Assembly: GCF_910592395.1 (NCBI RefSeq)
Contig: NC_088316.1
Location: 13,392,001 to 13,456,000, forward strand
Length of the DNA: 64,000 bases
DNA from: Lineus longissimus
Taxonomy: Eukaryota; Nemertea; Pilidiophora; Heteronemertea; Lineidae
Reading direction: 5' to 3'
Of this stretch, positions 14,101 through 29,100 are shown one piece after another. The stretch's first letter is position 1. Each line of letters starts with the position of its first letter. The position numbers and the translations under genes were made by a program. Under the pieces are notes generated by a model, which did not search any database, was not told the origin of the DNA, and saw only the letters and a program-made list of their open reading frames with translations.

Positions 14101-17100
14101 CGGTTCCGAGAGGGCCGCGCCTTCGACCTTTGGCGGTCTGGTCAGTAACATGTGGGGCACCTGAAAAAATTATGTTTATTTTTTATTTGTTGATCACAAT
14201 ATGGCATGTAGAAGTACCTAACCCTTTTAATGTCTGATGCAGATGGCAAAAGATATTGCACGAACCTGTTGACATGGTGATTTGTTCTAGGTAAGCATTT
14301 TCTAATGGTACCATTGGTCAATTAAGCATTTTCTAATGGTACCATTGGTCAATTAAGCATTTTAATTCAGGCTAAAATGTACATTTTTGAAGTTTTTTAT
14401 AAGTAGCCCTAGCCAGGGATTATCCTAAGGTAAAGGTCAATGCTTGCCAATCAAAATAAGGCCCTGCCTTACCCTGTATCTTATGCCTGTTCACGCGAGT
14501 AGTGCTAGCATTGGCTACAGCTAAAGCTTCAAGCTCCTCAGAACAAGGAGAGCGGAGCCTAGATGAAACCTACCTTGACCATGCTCTCTCTACTCCAGGC
14601 GTCCATCCACTGCACAAAGCACTGCTTATAGAAAGCAGGATTACTCTCGCAATTGAGCGTGAACATCTTGTTGGTACTATCCATGACCAAAACGATATGA
14701 AGATTGGACTGGATCCTTGAGGCGAAGTAGCTGAACATGGTACCCCTGAATCCTGTCTCTGATGCCTGCTCCCTGAGCGGGGCAAGCAGGGGCTCTAACT
14801 CCTCTGGGCTGTAGAGGCCGGCCACCTCACCGGAGGACAGGAGGCTGTTGATGAGTTCAAGGAAGGTCGGCTCGACGAATTGATGGTCTTCCAGCAGGAG
14901 TACGACCTGTTCATCATCAATACCTGTCTGCTGCATCACCTGAAATATCAAATTTGAAATCAGTTGCTCATAAATGCAATGAGTATTGGAAGATGATGAA
15001 ATGTTGCAAGAAAATTATTCTTCAAATAACCCTCCTTCTATCTGGAATAACAATACTTACAGTCTTGAGGTCATTCTTGAAATTTTTCAGACTGTAATTC
15101 CTCGACACTTTCGGAGTAAACAAGCTCATCTGGTGCATGTGAGCGACCAACGTCACGCTAGTTCGACGTCCCACACCGCTCTGACCAGCCATCAGCAGTG
15201 AGCCACCGGGGAGGGAGAGAGCACGATCGACGCGAGCAGTATGGTCAAGGACCTCCTTGAAGACGAGGACATCGAGATCCCTGTTTTCACGACCTGAAAA
15301 TTAATGCAATGGAGATTATGTCTTAGAATTATATCCTGCATCGTCAGTTCTTCAAAAGATGCTTCGCCACATTGGCAAGAAGTAAAGGACATTCAAAATG
15401 AATCGACGGGAAACCCATTTTACTTTGCAGATTTCTTCAAGCTAGAGGACCACAATTGCTACTCACTGTACTGCGTGAGTCCCTTGTTGATGACAGACTT
15501 GAGGTCAGCAGATGATAGCTTGCCCATGGTTTTACCCTGAGGGGGCAACGGGGCACCTGGGGCAGTGGCAGCCACAGTCCCATCAGGTCTTGCTCCCCAA
15601 GTCACATAGAAGGATTCTGAAATCGGAACAGATCACACAGGTAAGAAATAAGAGATCTGGATGCTGAACATAGGGCTCTTTGATGGAAAAGAACTAATAC
15701 ATAAAATATACAATGTACTGTGTCAATGCAATTTCAATAACTGGTTAAGGGGTGCCTGCAAAAAAGGCCCGATTTACGTGTAAAAAAAAAAGTTTGTTTA
15801 TTATAGTGGCATCCCTAATGAAAGGGCCTGTCAGCTTTGGCTTATGAGACACTCTTCACTTCCAAACTCCTATCTCTAATGCCAGGCGCCTGGTGAGAAG
15901 GCAGTTTGTACCCTATATTTAACTAGCTGGCGGCTAACCAACCGGCTGCATCAGAAAGAGGTTACCAGCGGGCCTCGAACCTTTGACCTTCCGTTCACGA
16001 GGCGGACGCCTTAACCACTAGGCCAACGAGATCGGTTTTGTAATAGATTTGTGTTACTGACATGCATCGAATAGCTATTTGACTAGCTCAACTGACTTTT
16101 GTCAGCTGAGCTAAAAAATAACAATGCTCACCATCCAGTGTATTCAACACATCAGCCGACCAGTCATTCCTAAGCACGGACATCATAATAGTGTCAAAAC
16201 GGTTCCGGCTTTCACTCCCAACAAGACGATCTCGGAATATACGCCTCGCTTCGTATGCCCAGATCTCCAAGACCTTTTCGCTAGAGTTGTCCTCAGATAG
16301 GTCATAGCGGAGGAAACTGCGGACCCAAACTGTGAGGTCTCTCGGGGTGAACAGGTAGTGGCTGTAGTCGTCCACGGTGAATTTCTGCCTGGTTTGTTCA
16401 TAGACTTGGACCATGGAGCCAGCGAGGGCGTGGATTTTTGCAGGGTTGCCCCAGACTGGATGGGAAACGAGTTGGCGATGGAGGACGGGTTTCAGGTAGG
16501 CGCCATAGATGGCCTGAAGTTGTTCCCTGTCCGGGTAGCTGGAAATATTGACAGGATTGTAAGAGATGACCTTGAAATAATTCACAGTGAGACCTCCCTT
16601 AGTGGACGCCTCACCTCCGTCTAAATGGTAATAATCAAATCGATGTTTTCATGCAATTCCTTGAAGTCTGGCCACAGGTAACTCCAGTTGAAATCTTTTA
16701 GCAAATGTGCACAAGAAATGCAGTTTTGATAACAAAAATAGTGCAACCAGGCGCGATATATCGCGACTTTTCCTAAGGTGCAGAGATGCAGATATAATCT
16801 ACTCACCCGATAGACGCAATTCTGACAATTGAAGTGAACCTGGTTGTCAGCTTGTGTCTACCTAGGGCACTACCCTCACTCATGCTGGCTACGATCTGGA
16901 CACCCTCGAGACCCACCCACTCGAGGTTAGAGTCGTAGAAGCCGTTGTAAGTCAAGACCTGAAAAGTGAAAAGGGAATTTGCTTGCTATACACCTTTCCA
17001 GAAATGGGGCGCTGAGTGTCCGAAATAGTGATGTCATAAGGGGAAACTAGGCCTTATGGTGGAGGGACAAAGGAGATAGTCATGGTTGACCAACACACTT

Positions 17101-20100
17101 GCCTTTAATGACAGACAAGGGGGAAAAAGTTAGTTCCAATGCAAGCCACCAATTTCGGGAAGCATGTATAAAAGCTTACGGTGATATCTTCTCCAGGACT
17201 TGTAGTGATGAATCAAGTCAACCCATACCTAAATTTCCTGGGCAAATCAGAAAATGATCAGTTGTGGTCCATTTTCTTTGTGCACAGTCAGACACAATTC
17301 TAAGCCTAGGTTCATACCTGCTGCAAGAATGCAATGATCTGACTCGTGCCCCACTTGTCCGGCTTGGGAAGATTCACGTCCTTCAGATACAGAACGAGCC
17401 TCTCGCAGTCCTTGGGTCTGTACACACGGCCGGTGTTGGTGCTGATCACCATGCACGTCTGGGCAAGTTTCTGCAGGACGTGGGTCGGGGTTGTCTGGGC
17501 GCTACAATGCACGACAGCCACCTGTGTCGATCGCAGCTGCTCAAAGCAGTGTTTCAGCAACATGCTGAAAAATGGACAAAATTTGTAAGAGGAGGTTTCT
17601 TTTGGAAATATATGGATGTTCTATTTATTTTTGCTGGTGCTAAGCCTTCATAAGAATAATCTCCATAATCACTTACCCCTTTCCACAGCCCTCAGGGCCA
17701 ACCAGAATGAATGGCTGCTTGTTCTCTGCTTGGAGCCAGGGACCGAAGTAATCCAGTCCCCTCTGGATATCGCTGGTCCTGATCACCGGCAGACTCTGGG
17801 TTGACATGAAGTTGTCTGCAGTTAGGGAGTCTGTCACCTGAAGAAAATTATCAGGATGAGGAATTTTTTGCTCAATTAAAGATTTTGGAATGTTGTCCAA
17901 CATCAGCCCCAAGGGCAGTTTGCAAGTTGGAGAAAAACTGTAGGGGCAACCTCGATCAGGGCGGTATTCTTCAAGGACTGGGTCAGAAGGATCTAACTGT
18001 TTATCAAGCAAGGTTGTCTTTGATAAGCCAAGGCTGACCTAATAAGAGATCTAAAATGATGGGTTTTTTTAATTAATGAGACAAGACACAGAAGAATTTA
18101 TCTGGTATGAGTGGCATGTAAACAAGTAAATGTGTGGCTGTACTTAGTCCAGAATCTAATGAAAATGGAACACTCAATTCTCAGTTTAGCTAGAATCAAA
18201 TTCAAGATTTGGATTTACTTTGAACTTTCTCTCAAAATGATGTTGACACTTACATCCATATTATATGACATCAACCTGCCAGTACTGCTGTCGTAGTAGG
18301 TATCCAGGGGCCTCCTTGGGTCAGGAGGCATCTCGTGGGTCCAGGCAAACACCTCCTTGGCAAAGGACTCGCGCGTTCCTTCATTCAAGTTACCGCCCAG
18401 GCCTCGAATGAGGCTGATGGCAAACTCGGCCTTGTTTCGGACGCCCTGCATGTGGGAGACTCCATTCATCACTACACCGACGAGACTGGTATCGACGCAG
18501 TAGTCAGCCTGGAAAAGTCACCGATTTGAAAATAGAGATAAATATCACAAGTCCTAAAAAGATCGCTATGGTTCAGACAACGAACTGTATCAAAGATGGG
18601 GGAATAGAAAGCATTTTTTTGATAATTTCAAATGTTCTTCTGTGAGGATTAGTTGGTTTAGAGGAACTTTTAAACTGATGTTGCATCACCATTTAAAGGG
18701 TTAGTCCATCTTGCAATAAACCGGTAGACTTAGCGTTTATTTTACCTGCTTAAGCACCCAAGCAAGTGCCTTATGGAAATGGTCCTCGATCCACCCAGAC
18801 AGCATCCCCTGATCTGCCTCCGGCTGTGAGCTGAGCCACGTTGAGATCAGCGCCTTGACATCCGTATCCTCGTCGCTAAGGAAGATCATACCCATACGCG
18901 AAATTGTAGCCGGCGACGCACAGCTGAGGTCGTGGGTCTCAAACACAAAGTTGACGTTCGGCCCGAACTGGATACGCTCACCAGATGGCATTGTCAGCAG
19001 ACGGTTGTCGTCAAGGACGGAGTTGAGGGACTCGATCCATTCTGGGTCGATATCACCGTCACAGATTATCCATGACTGAATGTCTGGAAAGAACAAGATT
19101 TGGATCAGATTGAATGCGACGTCATACAATGAGACGAACCAAGTGTCTTTTTTTCAGATTTTTATGATCTTCTGTCTTTTAGTGATAGCACTGAAAACAT
19201 CTAACTTACCAATTGGTTCTCTCACCACCTGTCTGGCACTGTAGGTCAAGACACCATCAGTCCATTCTCTGGTATCCATATCGATGTGGCCAAGTAACTA
19301 AAAAAGAAAACAAACAATATGTGACCTGCTCTACCAAAACTAGGCGCTTGTCGCATCTGAACTTGACAGGTTGATACGGACTTGTTGTTCATTTCCCTAT
19401 TGTAGACCTTTTGTGAAATGTGACCAAATCAGTTTGTAATAGATTTCACAAAAGGTCTACAATAGGGAAATGAACAACAAGTCCGTATCAACCTGTCGAG
19501 TTCAGATGCGACAAGCGCCTAGTTTTGGTAGAGCGAGTCACATATGATAACTAACTTTGAGTAAAAACTAAACTTTGCTAAAACACTTCTGAAAGAAGCA
19601 CGGGCGGTGGACCATTTCCTTGATATACATGATGACTCCAAGCATGTTGCTTTATGCCTTCTCAAAGAAGATAGGTTTACAAACTTGAAAATTATTCAAA
19701 ACTAACCTGTGTCCTTGGCATAGCCTTCGGGTTCATGGTGTACTGTTTAACAACTTGTCCAATCTTCAACATGCCCTTCTGCAGCATCTTCCAGAGGGTG
19801 GTCTTGCCAGAGCCACTAGGTCCAACGATCACCACGCCCATACGCTGGCGAAGCTGCTCATACAATTCAAGCGCCTTCTTGATCTGCAAGGGAGGGTTAC
19901 AATAAACAAACCAGGGCAGAACCTCCAAAGCTGCAGGGTCTTCTTGTCAACCATTATAAAGAGTATCCCCACTACAGTCTTCAGGAATAAGTCTTTTTCG
20001 GTGAGCATTTCATTTTTTTATGAAGAGTACTCCCACTAGACTTTTCTGGAATATGTTTTTTTCTGTGAGCGGTTTTTTTCGGAGGGGGAGACTTGAAAAA

Positions 20101-23100
20101 GACCTTTCAAGGGACTATTACGCGAGCCACTCATGTGTCCTACCTGGTTCTCGTTGACGACCAAGTTCGTCTCCTTGCACACCTCTCTGATGGCCTGGCG
20201 CAACGTCTCATACTCGATGTCCTTGAGAGCAACACCCGGGAAGACGTCCTTCACGAGAGCATCGAATCGGATACTGTCTGAGAAGGTCAGCTTCGAGATG
20301 GTGTTGATCCTCAATGCCTGGACGACAATGGCGGCTTCTCCTAAGGCGTCCATCTTGCCTCCTTCTGGGAGTGCTGCTTTGGCCATTTGGAGAAGGTTGC
20401 CTGAACCTTTTAGGACAGTTTTCAGGGCTCTGAGACCCCAATCGTAGTGCTGTTGCGGTGTCAGTAATTCCCTAAAAGATGATGAGTCAATGGAGATCAT
20501 ATCGTTGATTTTCATGCCAACCAGTACGCCTTCAACTTAATCATCAATAGAGCCTGCCTGTCATCGAATTGATAATAATAATAATACGAGTCTTATATAG
20601 CGCAGTATCCAACCATTAACTGCCCGCTCAAAGCGCTTGATAGGCCTCTTTAAAAAGCAAATGTTTCAGTTGTCCCTTGAAAGATAACAGAGAGTCAGTT
20701 CCTAACAGTTGAAGGAAGTTTGTTCCACAGCTGAGGGGCTCCAATTGAAAATGCTCTACCACCGACTGACATGACACTGGCCTTTGGGATAGACAGAAGG
20801 TAGGCCCACGGTATTACGAATCTGTCAATGGTTCTGTCAATGTCAGAAGGAGAAAGAGTCACTTTAAGTACTACTTACTTGGAGAGATTGAAAACAGCTA
20901 CAAGTTTCCTTCCCAGCTCCTTGGCTTTCTTGAAGCCCTCAGAGAACATGATGACTTCGGCAATGAGCTCATTGTCAGGCTTGGACATTGCAACCGGACG
21001 GAACAGTTGCTTCAAGTTGTCGGGTAGCTTCTGACGACCTCCGTAACCCTTCCCGGCAGGGTTCATAGTGATGAAGATACCAGAGTTGGGGTCGATGCTG
21101 ATCTGGAAGAGGGATTACACAAGTCAATTTCGATCTATTCTGATCTATTTAACACGTAGTTATTCGATTTTCGCCCAATTCAGACAATAGTACTGACCTG
21201 TCTCCCAAGCAGTTCACATCTCGGTGCTCTCTGCTTGATGGAGTCCTGTATCACTTGGATCTGCATGGACACAGCTGACAACACAGCCTCCTCCAGCCGG
21301 TTGAACTAATTTTGATCTATTCTGATCTATTTAACACGTAATTATTCGATTTACGCCCAATTCAGACAATAGTACTGACCTGTCTCCCAAGCAGTTCACA
21401 TCTCGGTGCTCTCTGCTTGATGGAGTCCTGTATCACTTGGATCTGCATGGACACAGCTGACAACACCGCCTCCTCTAGCCTGTTGAACTCATCAAAGCAT
21501 CCCCAGGCTCCACACTTCACCAAACCGATGAAGATACGTCCCATTGATTTCACATCAATGCCCTGGGAAGAGAGAGCGGAAAATATAATCAATTTTGAGC
21601 ATTTTTTAGAGTGTGATAAGTATGCACGAAAGACAGTCAGTCTGTTTTCAATAACAAAGGCAGCTGTCCTAGAGAGTTCCACCACAGAGCCCCAGGACTT
21701 TGCAGTCAGAGTGGTATCCTTTGGCGAGTATTTCAATCTATTCCCTCATTCAATCACTTACCTCGTCACAGTTGAACACAAGGACTTGTCGGCCGAACAG
21801 TCCACCAAGGGCCTTGACGGACTCAGTCTTGCCAGTACCAGCGGGTCCATAGGGGTTGCCTCCAAGACCCATGTGCATACCTGGAGGAAACATGAAAATA
21901 CTTTACTTAAGTGTGCGATAATAAAAATAAACTAACCTGGCATCTTACAAGAGATCTTTTCGACGACTCCAACAGAGACACTCTGGGGTATCAGAGAGCA
22001 GTAGCTAACAAAGTGCTCACTATTCTAGGTCTTCGACAGACACACTTCAGGTGTCAGGGAATAGTGCTCACACAGTGCTTCTTACTACAGCTTGACTTCT
22101 GAGCCCAAGGACAACATGGTGACCAGACCAGGGTTCAGACGAACAATTACCAGATTATTTAAGCCCAGTGCCAGATTACTCACCTTGAGTCAGTGTTAGG
22201 TAACACTTGTCCGTGAGTGGGGTGTGCACAAGTTTGGGCGCGTTTCCTTGGTATTCATAGGTGTAATCAAATTGGGCATCCACCATCCTCATGATGCAGT
22301 CACGTTCAAAGTAGTACCTATAACAATGAAATATATGATAAGGCTATCATCAGAGGTGTTTAAAGTAATCAAAAGGTCAATAAGACTAAAGAAGACCTAC
22401 AAAGAGGAAGAGTAATGGAAGAGGACGAGTAACAGAAGAGTAACGGAAGAGGAAGAGGAACGGAAGAGGAAGAGGAAGAGGAAGAGGAAGAGTAACCGAA
22501 GAGGAATGGAAGAGGAAGAGTAATGGAAGAGGAACAGAAGAGGAAGAATGATGGAAGAGGAACGGAAGAGGAAGAGTAACAGAAGAGTAACGCCACAAAC
22601 CTGAGTTGTTTTTGCCAAAGCCAGTCTTCGGCTCCCCGAATCTTCCGCTGTATCAGCAACTGAATCACCTCAATGTTATGGATGGTATCCAGGATCAGGG
22701 CCTTGAGTTTCAATTCCAGGACTTTGGCATCGACGTCGTTCATCCCCGAGCCGGCAATGTTGACGTTCGTGTAGGCCTCGAGTTGGTTCTCCATCTCGAT
22801 GTTGAACTCTTGGAGGCTGTTTCGATGCAGGGCGTCCTCGCATCGCTCGGTGAACATGACTTGTTCGGCTAGGCACAGAATCTGAAAGTATGGTGGGTGA
22901 TGTCAGTCATTTCCCTCCTAACTGTGGTCAAACAAGGCCTTGTTTCCCCAGTGACCCTGGTTGGTTTGGGCAAATGACTGGAATGCATTATTTGCTTTGT
23001 GTTTACTGTAACAAATCATTTTTTCCACTTTTGAAAGAAAACTTTTTCGTTTGATGACAAAAATAGCAGATTCTTTGATAATTTGCAATGAATACAAAAA

Positions 23101-26100
23101 CATGAAAGACAGTCTCTTTCATAAGCAGTGAATTACAGTTCTCTAAATGATTATTTAAGGGGAATGATGAGGCTTCGGCGTGATCACTTTCCTTAAACGT
23201 GAATGCTCGGACAATGTGAATCGTATTTATTACGTGCTAACCTGTGAAGGATACTTTGTGGGATCCATGCCCCCTTGGCTACCCGACTTGGCATCGCGCA
23301 GGCAATCCTTGAGGAGTTCCCTCAGTGTGGCCTTCATCTCTTCAGCCAACTGGCCAAGCCAAACCTGCAAAAACAGACATGTTTGATAAGTTATTATCAG
23401 AATAATAAACAACAAAGTACTTTTCAATAGTTATCATTCAATGAATAACTAGATCAACTAGTCAATAGATCTTGACCATTCTAAAAAATGTCGGACCAAC
23501 ATCTGTCCTGCAACAAATTTTGTCATCAGACCAGAAAAAGTTCAAAAGAATTTGTTTCTCTTTACCTCCACATCCGGTGTAATCTGCACTTGTTTCTTCA
23601 GGGTCACTACCTCACCGTCCAAGGACTTCATGGCCACGATATTAGCATTTCCCTCGCCAAAGTCCACGCTATGAATGCCCGCAAAGAGTTTCTTCAAGTG
23701 CGACTGGATCACGACTGGATTGGTCGCCTGGCCAAGGATCTCAAGTAGATCATCGTCTCCGATGAAGTAGAATCGTGGGAACAGGGAACGCTTGTCCTGA
23801 GGGGAAAAATCAAAGGTTATCGTGAGTTTTTACTTTTTTTCCAAAATATTTGCTGAAATTATGAAACATCTATCAAGGCAAGTTGACATTGATAGATCTT
23901 GAACTGGACAAAATGGCCCTCAGCACGTCAAACCAGTAGCTCTTACCTCCAGGAACTCATTGAGTGACTTCTGACATCGCTGAAGCTGATCTAACATCGT
24001 CACCAGGAGGTTCCTCAACCCTGGCCGACTGACCAAGGACAACACCCTGTTGTCTCGGGAAACATCTTGCATAATGGACCTGAAGGAATGAAAACGAGGA
24101 GGAAAATATTAGCATGATGATGCAGTGTTAATTTTTTCTCTAGCCAAAGTGGGGTGGAAAAATCCAGCTTCTACCTTAAAAACTACAGAGAACATTGGTA
24201 CAAGGAGTAAGGCATTGATTCCTTAAACAGCAGAAGGGTATGATGTTATCAGCAATATCACAGCTGGCCTCTCCCTCTCACCTGAAGTCATCATCGACCC
24301 TCTTGAATCGTGCCTGCTCCTTGGGCAGCGCCCCTCGGCCAAAGATCGGCTCAAGGTAGACCCATTTCCTCTGGATCTGGTTGAGGTTGTGAAGGTACTC
24401 GTCCAGATCAGCCAGCCTTTGCTCCCAGATGGAGGCCTTGTCTTCAAAGCTCTTGTAGTAGGGCGAATCCTTGAGGGACTGCAGGAGACACTGATTGTCA
24501 CCGACCTGAAAACACAGATGAAGTGTAAAGTATTCATGTCCATGATTGAATTTGTGTGTTCAGTGTTATCCCTTCTGATCATTTAGCACCTGAGCCGTTT
24601 TGAATGATCCAAGGACGCAGTTCAGTTCATGGCCTTCCTACAAGCTTCAAGCAACAACCAAAGCCCACTAAGAAATAAACAGAGATTTACAAAGGGCGAT
24701 TCAACAAAATTCTCATACCTGATTGACAAGATCCTTCCAATCCTTGATCAGCTTCATTGTGTGTTTGTTACTGTCCTCGTAGTCCGTCAGAGCAAACTGT
24801 GCCCCGGCCCCCCACAGCTCAAGCTCTCGCACAGCCTCTCTGATGGTCACCTCTCCCTGCGCACGCTGGTTCAACTCCTGCAAAAAATGATAAGAGGAGA
24901 TTTGTTATTTGCTGTAATATTTGAATACAGTAACCAACAAATCATGAGACTTAAACCTTGCCTACACCAGCTACACATAAAACTTTATCAAAAGTAGTCT
25001 TCCGTTGCCATCTGGCAACCTAAAACTTTAGCAAAAGTAGTCTTCCATTGGCATCTGGCAACCTAAAAGTTTAGCAAAAGCATTCTTCCATTGGCATCTG
25101 GCAACCTAAAACTTTAGCAAAAGTAGTCTTCCATTGCCATCTGGCAACCTAAAACTTTAGCAAAAGTAGTCTTCCATTGGCATCTGGCAACCTAAAAGTT
25201 TAGCAAAAGCAGTCTTCCATTGGCATCTGGCAACCTAAAAGTTTAGCGAAAGTAGTCTTCCATTGGCATCTGGCAACCTAAAAGTTTAGCAAAAGCAGTC
25301 TTCCATTGGCATCTGGCAACCTAAAAGTTTAGCAAAAGTAGTCTTCCATTGGCATCTGGCAACCTAAAACTTTAGCAAAAGTAGTCTTCCATTGGCATCT
25401 GGCAACCTAAAACTTTAGCAAAAGTAGTCTTCCATTGGCATCTGGCAACCTAAAAGTTTCCCAGAAGTAGTCTGCCATTGGCATTGGGTGACCATCCTCA
25501 GCCTGATCTTGTATCTCAAAACAAAGAAATAAAAATCTTCTAATTCCTGAAAAATGGTGGTTAGACAACTTTGAGTAATTTACCTTGAGTGCGTCTGCAT
25601 TCCTAATGATCTCATTCGAAGCGCCAAGAATGTTTCCAAACGTCAACTTCTCGAGCGTGGTCCCCTTGGGCATGTGTAGCATACGGAACAGTTCCATCCA
25701 GTGGTCTTGGGACAGCGGCTCACCACGGACCCACTTCAGCACTGGCAGCACATCCTGGAGAAAAAAAATGACAACAATACTGTAAATAAATGCAAATAAT
25801 GTCAATAAGATGCAGCAGAAGGTTGGTATAGCAATTTGATGTTTCTTGCAGGCAAAGCTCCACTCAATGCGGGCTAAAGATCTCCAATCCGGGGCCCACT
25901 GTTTCATAGAAATAACTACTCTTTGCTGGCTTTTTCCGGGATACAGATGTGCATAGCTCTTTCTATGGGAGTGACCCCCACCGGATTCAAAACTGCACAC
26001 AGAATACTCCCAGTTGTTGGAGCTATGAATGAGGGCTCCGTGCATACCTTGTATTTGTCAATCTCTTTCTGGAGTCTGACAGTCATCGTGGTGGGCTCAT

Positions 26101-29100
26101 CGCTCTTCAACTTCTCGTACCAATGGCCGAGGAACTCCTCAAACGTGTAACAACGTGCCCGATAGGAGATCCAGTCTTCCTTGGCGAGATCCTGGAGGCC
26201 GTTATTGAACTCCTCGAACAGGCCCCACATGCCCTCATAACGTGCGAGGTCAGTTTTCACCTCCAAGGCTGTCTCAAACTCTGGTTCGGACATGTTGAAG
26301 TGGAGACAGTCATTTCTGGAGTAAGGAAATGTATTCATATTTACTTGATTGGGAGATATTTGGGTAAATTCAATATGGTGGTTGAAAAGGTTGACCAGTA
26401 TGGATGACTTGCACGAAGTTATGGCAGATGGCATCAGAAAATGCAACAGAGAGCAACATCCGACGTCCTGTGGAATTCCACCAGACGCCACAAGTGACAT
26501 GATTGTGTTTTCTGATGCCGTCTGCTTGACGTCTTGCAAGTCATCTACATCAATGCAGCAATCCAGACTTACAAGAGAGTCTCTCTGGTCCTATCAAGCT
26601 CTTCGAACTCCAGTTTCCTCTCCTTGATGGACTGGACGGCCGCCATACACTTCTCCTGGTCGCCGTCCAACGCGTCATCTCCTGGCTTCAGCTGGTGCCA
26701 GCGCGCTGCAAATTTGTCCATCTCCTGTTCAAACTGCTTGATCCTCGATTCGACATTGCTCTTCATGACTTCAACCTAGAAGCAAAGAATATGGTACCAG
26801 TATATCCTTGAAGCTACACTCCTGGATGTACCTTGTATGGCTATCTCTCCTAACAAGGTTTCATGATCAAGTCTTCTGGTGTGGGTTTTCACGATACCTG
26901 CATCTGCTCTTCAACAAAAAGTATGGACCAGTACAAATCCTAATGAGCAAGACTGATAAAAGGCCATTTCGAAACAGTAAACAGTTCAAGTTTGGTCCAA
27001 AAGTTCATCACATGAATCTTCAAAAATCTTGCGTTGATATCAAGAAACCTTAAGTCCAGTCATTTCAATTAAATCTTTTCAAAATTGCATCCGATAACTG
27101 ACCTGTTCCTTGACCATGAGCTGATGACTCTCCATCATGAGCTCAAACTTGTCCCATCGTCCCTGGAGGCCACTCAGCAACTCGACGCCGCCTCCAGCTA
27201 CGGACCTGAGCAGCTTATTCTTAGCCTCGGCTTTGTCGAATAAAGGAAGAATCTGAAAAATGAAGCATAATGTCAAATTTCTATTTACTCAGGAATGAGC
27301 CAAGTGCAGCAAACATGACAAACCAATTCTTCACCTTTTCATCCCAAAGCAATCTATTGTAACCTTCATGATTCTCAAACCCCTTGAAGTGTAAAACCAG
27401 TCTTTTGAAAGCTTGTTTTCATAGAGTCATATTAAAAGATACGCTATTCATTGTGAGGAAAACATCAGTGATTACTCATATAATATTCACAGTATTATGG
27501 AAAATGACAAGGGATGCCACAGTTTTGTATCAAATCCCCTGAAGGTGATGTAAAAGGTAAGGTGTACTGACCTCTGACTTGGACTTGGCAAATTCTGAAT
27601 GTTTTGCATTGACTTCCCCGATCTCCTCAACAGTCTGCGGCCGCTGAGACAGCGTCTCCATAGCCGTCGACAGGAAGGTGTCAATGGTGTGGACGTCCGT
27701 GTTGATGGACTTCCGCAGGGCATTCAGGAGGGCATCAAATAGTCGCTGGATATGGTCGTCGATGACGGCCTTGACTGGGTTGGTGCTGACTGTGATACAG
27801 TCGACCTTGATCTGACTGAAATTGACATAGATTGACAATCAATATTAGGCCCAGTGAAAGAAATATCAATGACTTCTTTACATATTCATTATATTAAAGT
27901 TCATCATACTTTGCTGCCCAGAAGTGGACTCTACCTCGGGCAAAAGAAAATGCGGCCACCTACACACCCACTGCCAAGGAATGATGTCAGCAGCGTTGCA
28001 TGAGAAAGGCCTTACATGGGACAGGGAAATCAAATGAGCTAAAGAAAGACAGAGATACTGCAGTTAGGCCTAATGTCGCTTGAGGGACGATTAGCATAAA
28101 TTAAGTTACATACCCAGGCAATTTCTCTGCATCCCTGCCTCTTGCCTTCAGGGCCTTGAAGTTCCTCTCCCAGTCCGACTGTTGATGGAGATGACTGGCC
28201 ACAAACTCATCCAGATCCAATGAGCCAAGCACAACCCAGTCCTGGGAAAAAATTGATAATCAAGACATGAACTCAACACAGTTTTCAGTGAAATTTTTTT
28301 CAATTGCTAACCTGCTTACAACAGAACACCATGCTGGCCAATTCTTCAATCGCCAATTCTGGCAGCAAAATTTACAGAAATCTCCTAAAAATACAGTATC
28401 CAAACCAAGAAGTCAACATTTAAACTTGAACCAACCTTAAACTTTTCCTCAACTGCTGCCAACTTCCTGAAGAGCTCGTAAGCCTTCTTATAGCAGGTGT
28501 TGAATCCATCCGCATTCCTCTCAATGATGGCGGGGAATATCAAGTTATCCGTCGCATCACTCACTCCTTTGAAATGATTGGGGATACCTATGAATTTCTT
28601 CATCTCGCGGAAATATTTTGCTTTGATTTCCTCGAAGGGTGGACGGAACTGTAGTCTCTGTTGTCTGAAATTATAAGAGGTGATCTAGGCATTGGTATCA
28701 TTCAAAACATTTAAATGTGGCTGTCAGTGTCAGGTCATTGCAATGAGTCCTTGGGTCCTCCAGACAGAATTTCAGCCAATTGGTGAACAGCCTTTGCTAC
28801 AAGGCTTCAAGTTAAGTTTTCCAAGAGCGTCACTCATGTTGAGGACAAATCCTGAGCAAAATTATTTCAAAATTTGAAAAGAATGACAGATTACAAACCT
28901 GTACGTCAATTCCACTTTGATTTCAGGCAGATTCTCATTCAGAGCTTCCAGTCCCATCTGATACTGATGTTCGAGAGCCTTGTAGAGCTGACGGTCCCAG
29001 TGAGCTTTCCATGGTCTCATATTTGCTGAGGAGAAACCCTGAAATTAGAAAATAATACTCTGCAAGAAAACTCTTCCCTACAGCCACATGCCAATGGGGG

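Noticed and set aside
15964-16030. tRNA-Thr(CGT) gene on the minus strand
   Set aside because: A and B boxes are present, but the anticodon stem has a mismatch and the acceptor stem does not pair; better read as a SINE head.
22369-22857. 162-residue minus-strand frame extending DYNC2H1 exon 25 into a Leu/Ser/Phe-rich tail
   Set aside because: The tail is the purine tract read past a good donor at 22600; only the exon part is real.
24980-25485. Possible CRISPR-like array
   Set aside because: Units are head to tail without unique spacers and lie in a eukaryotic intron.
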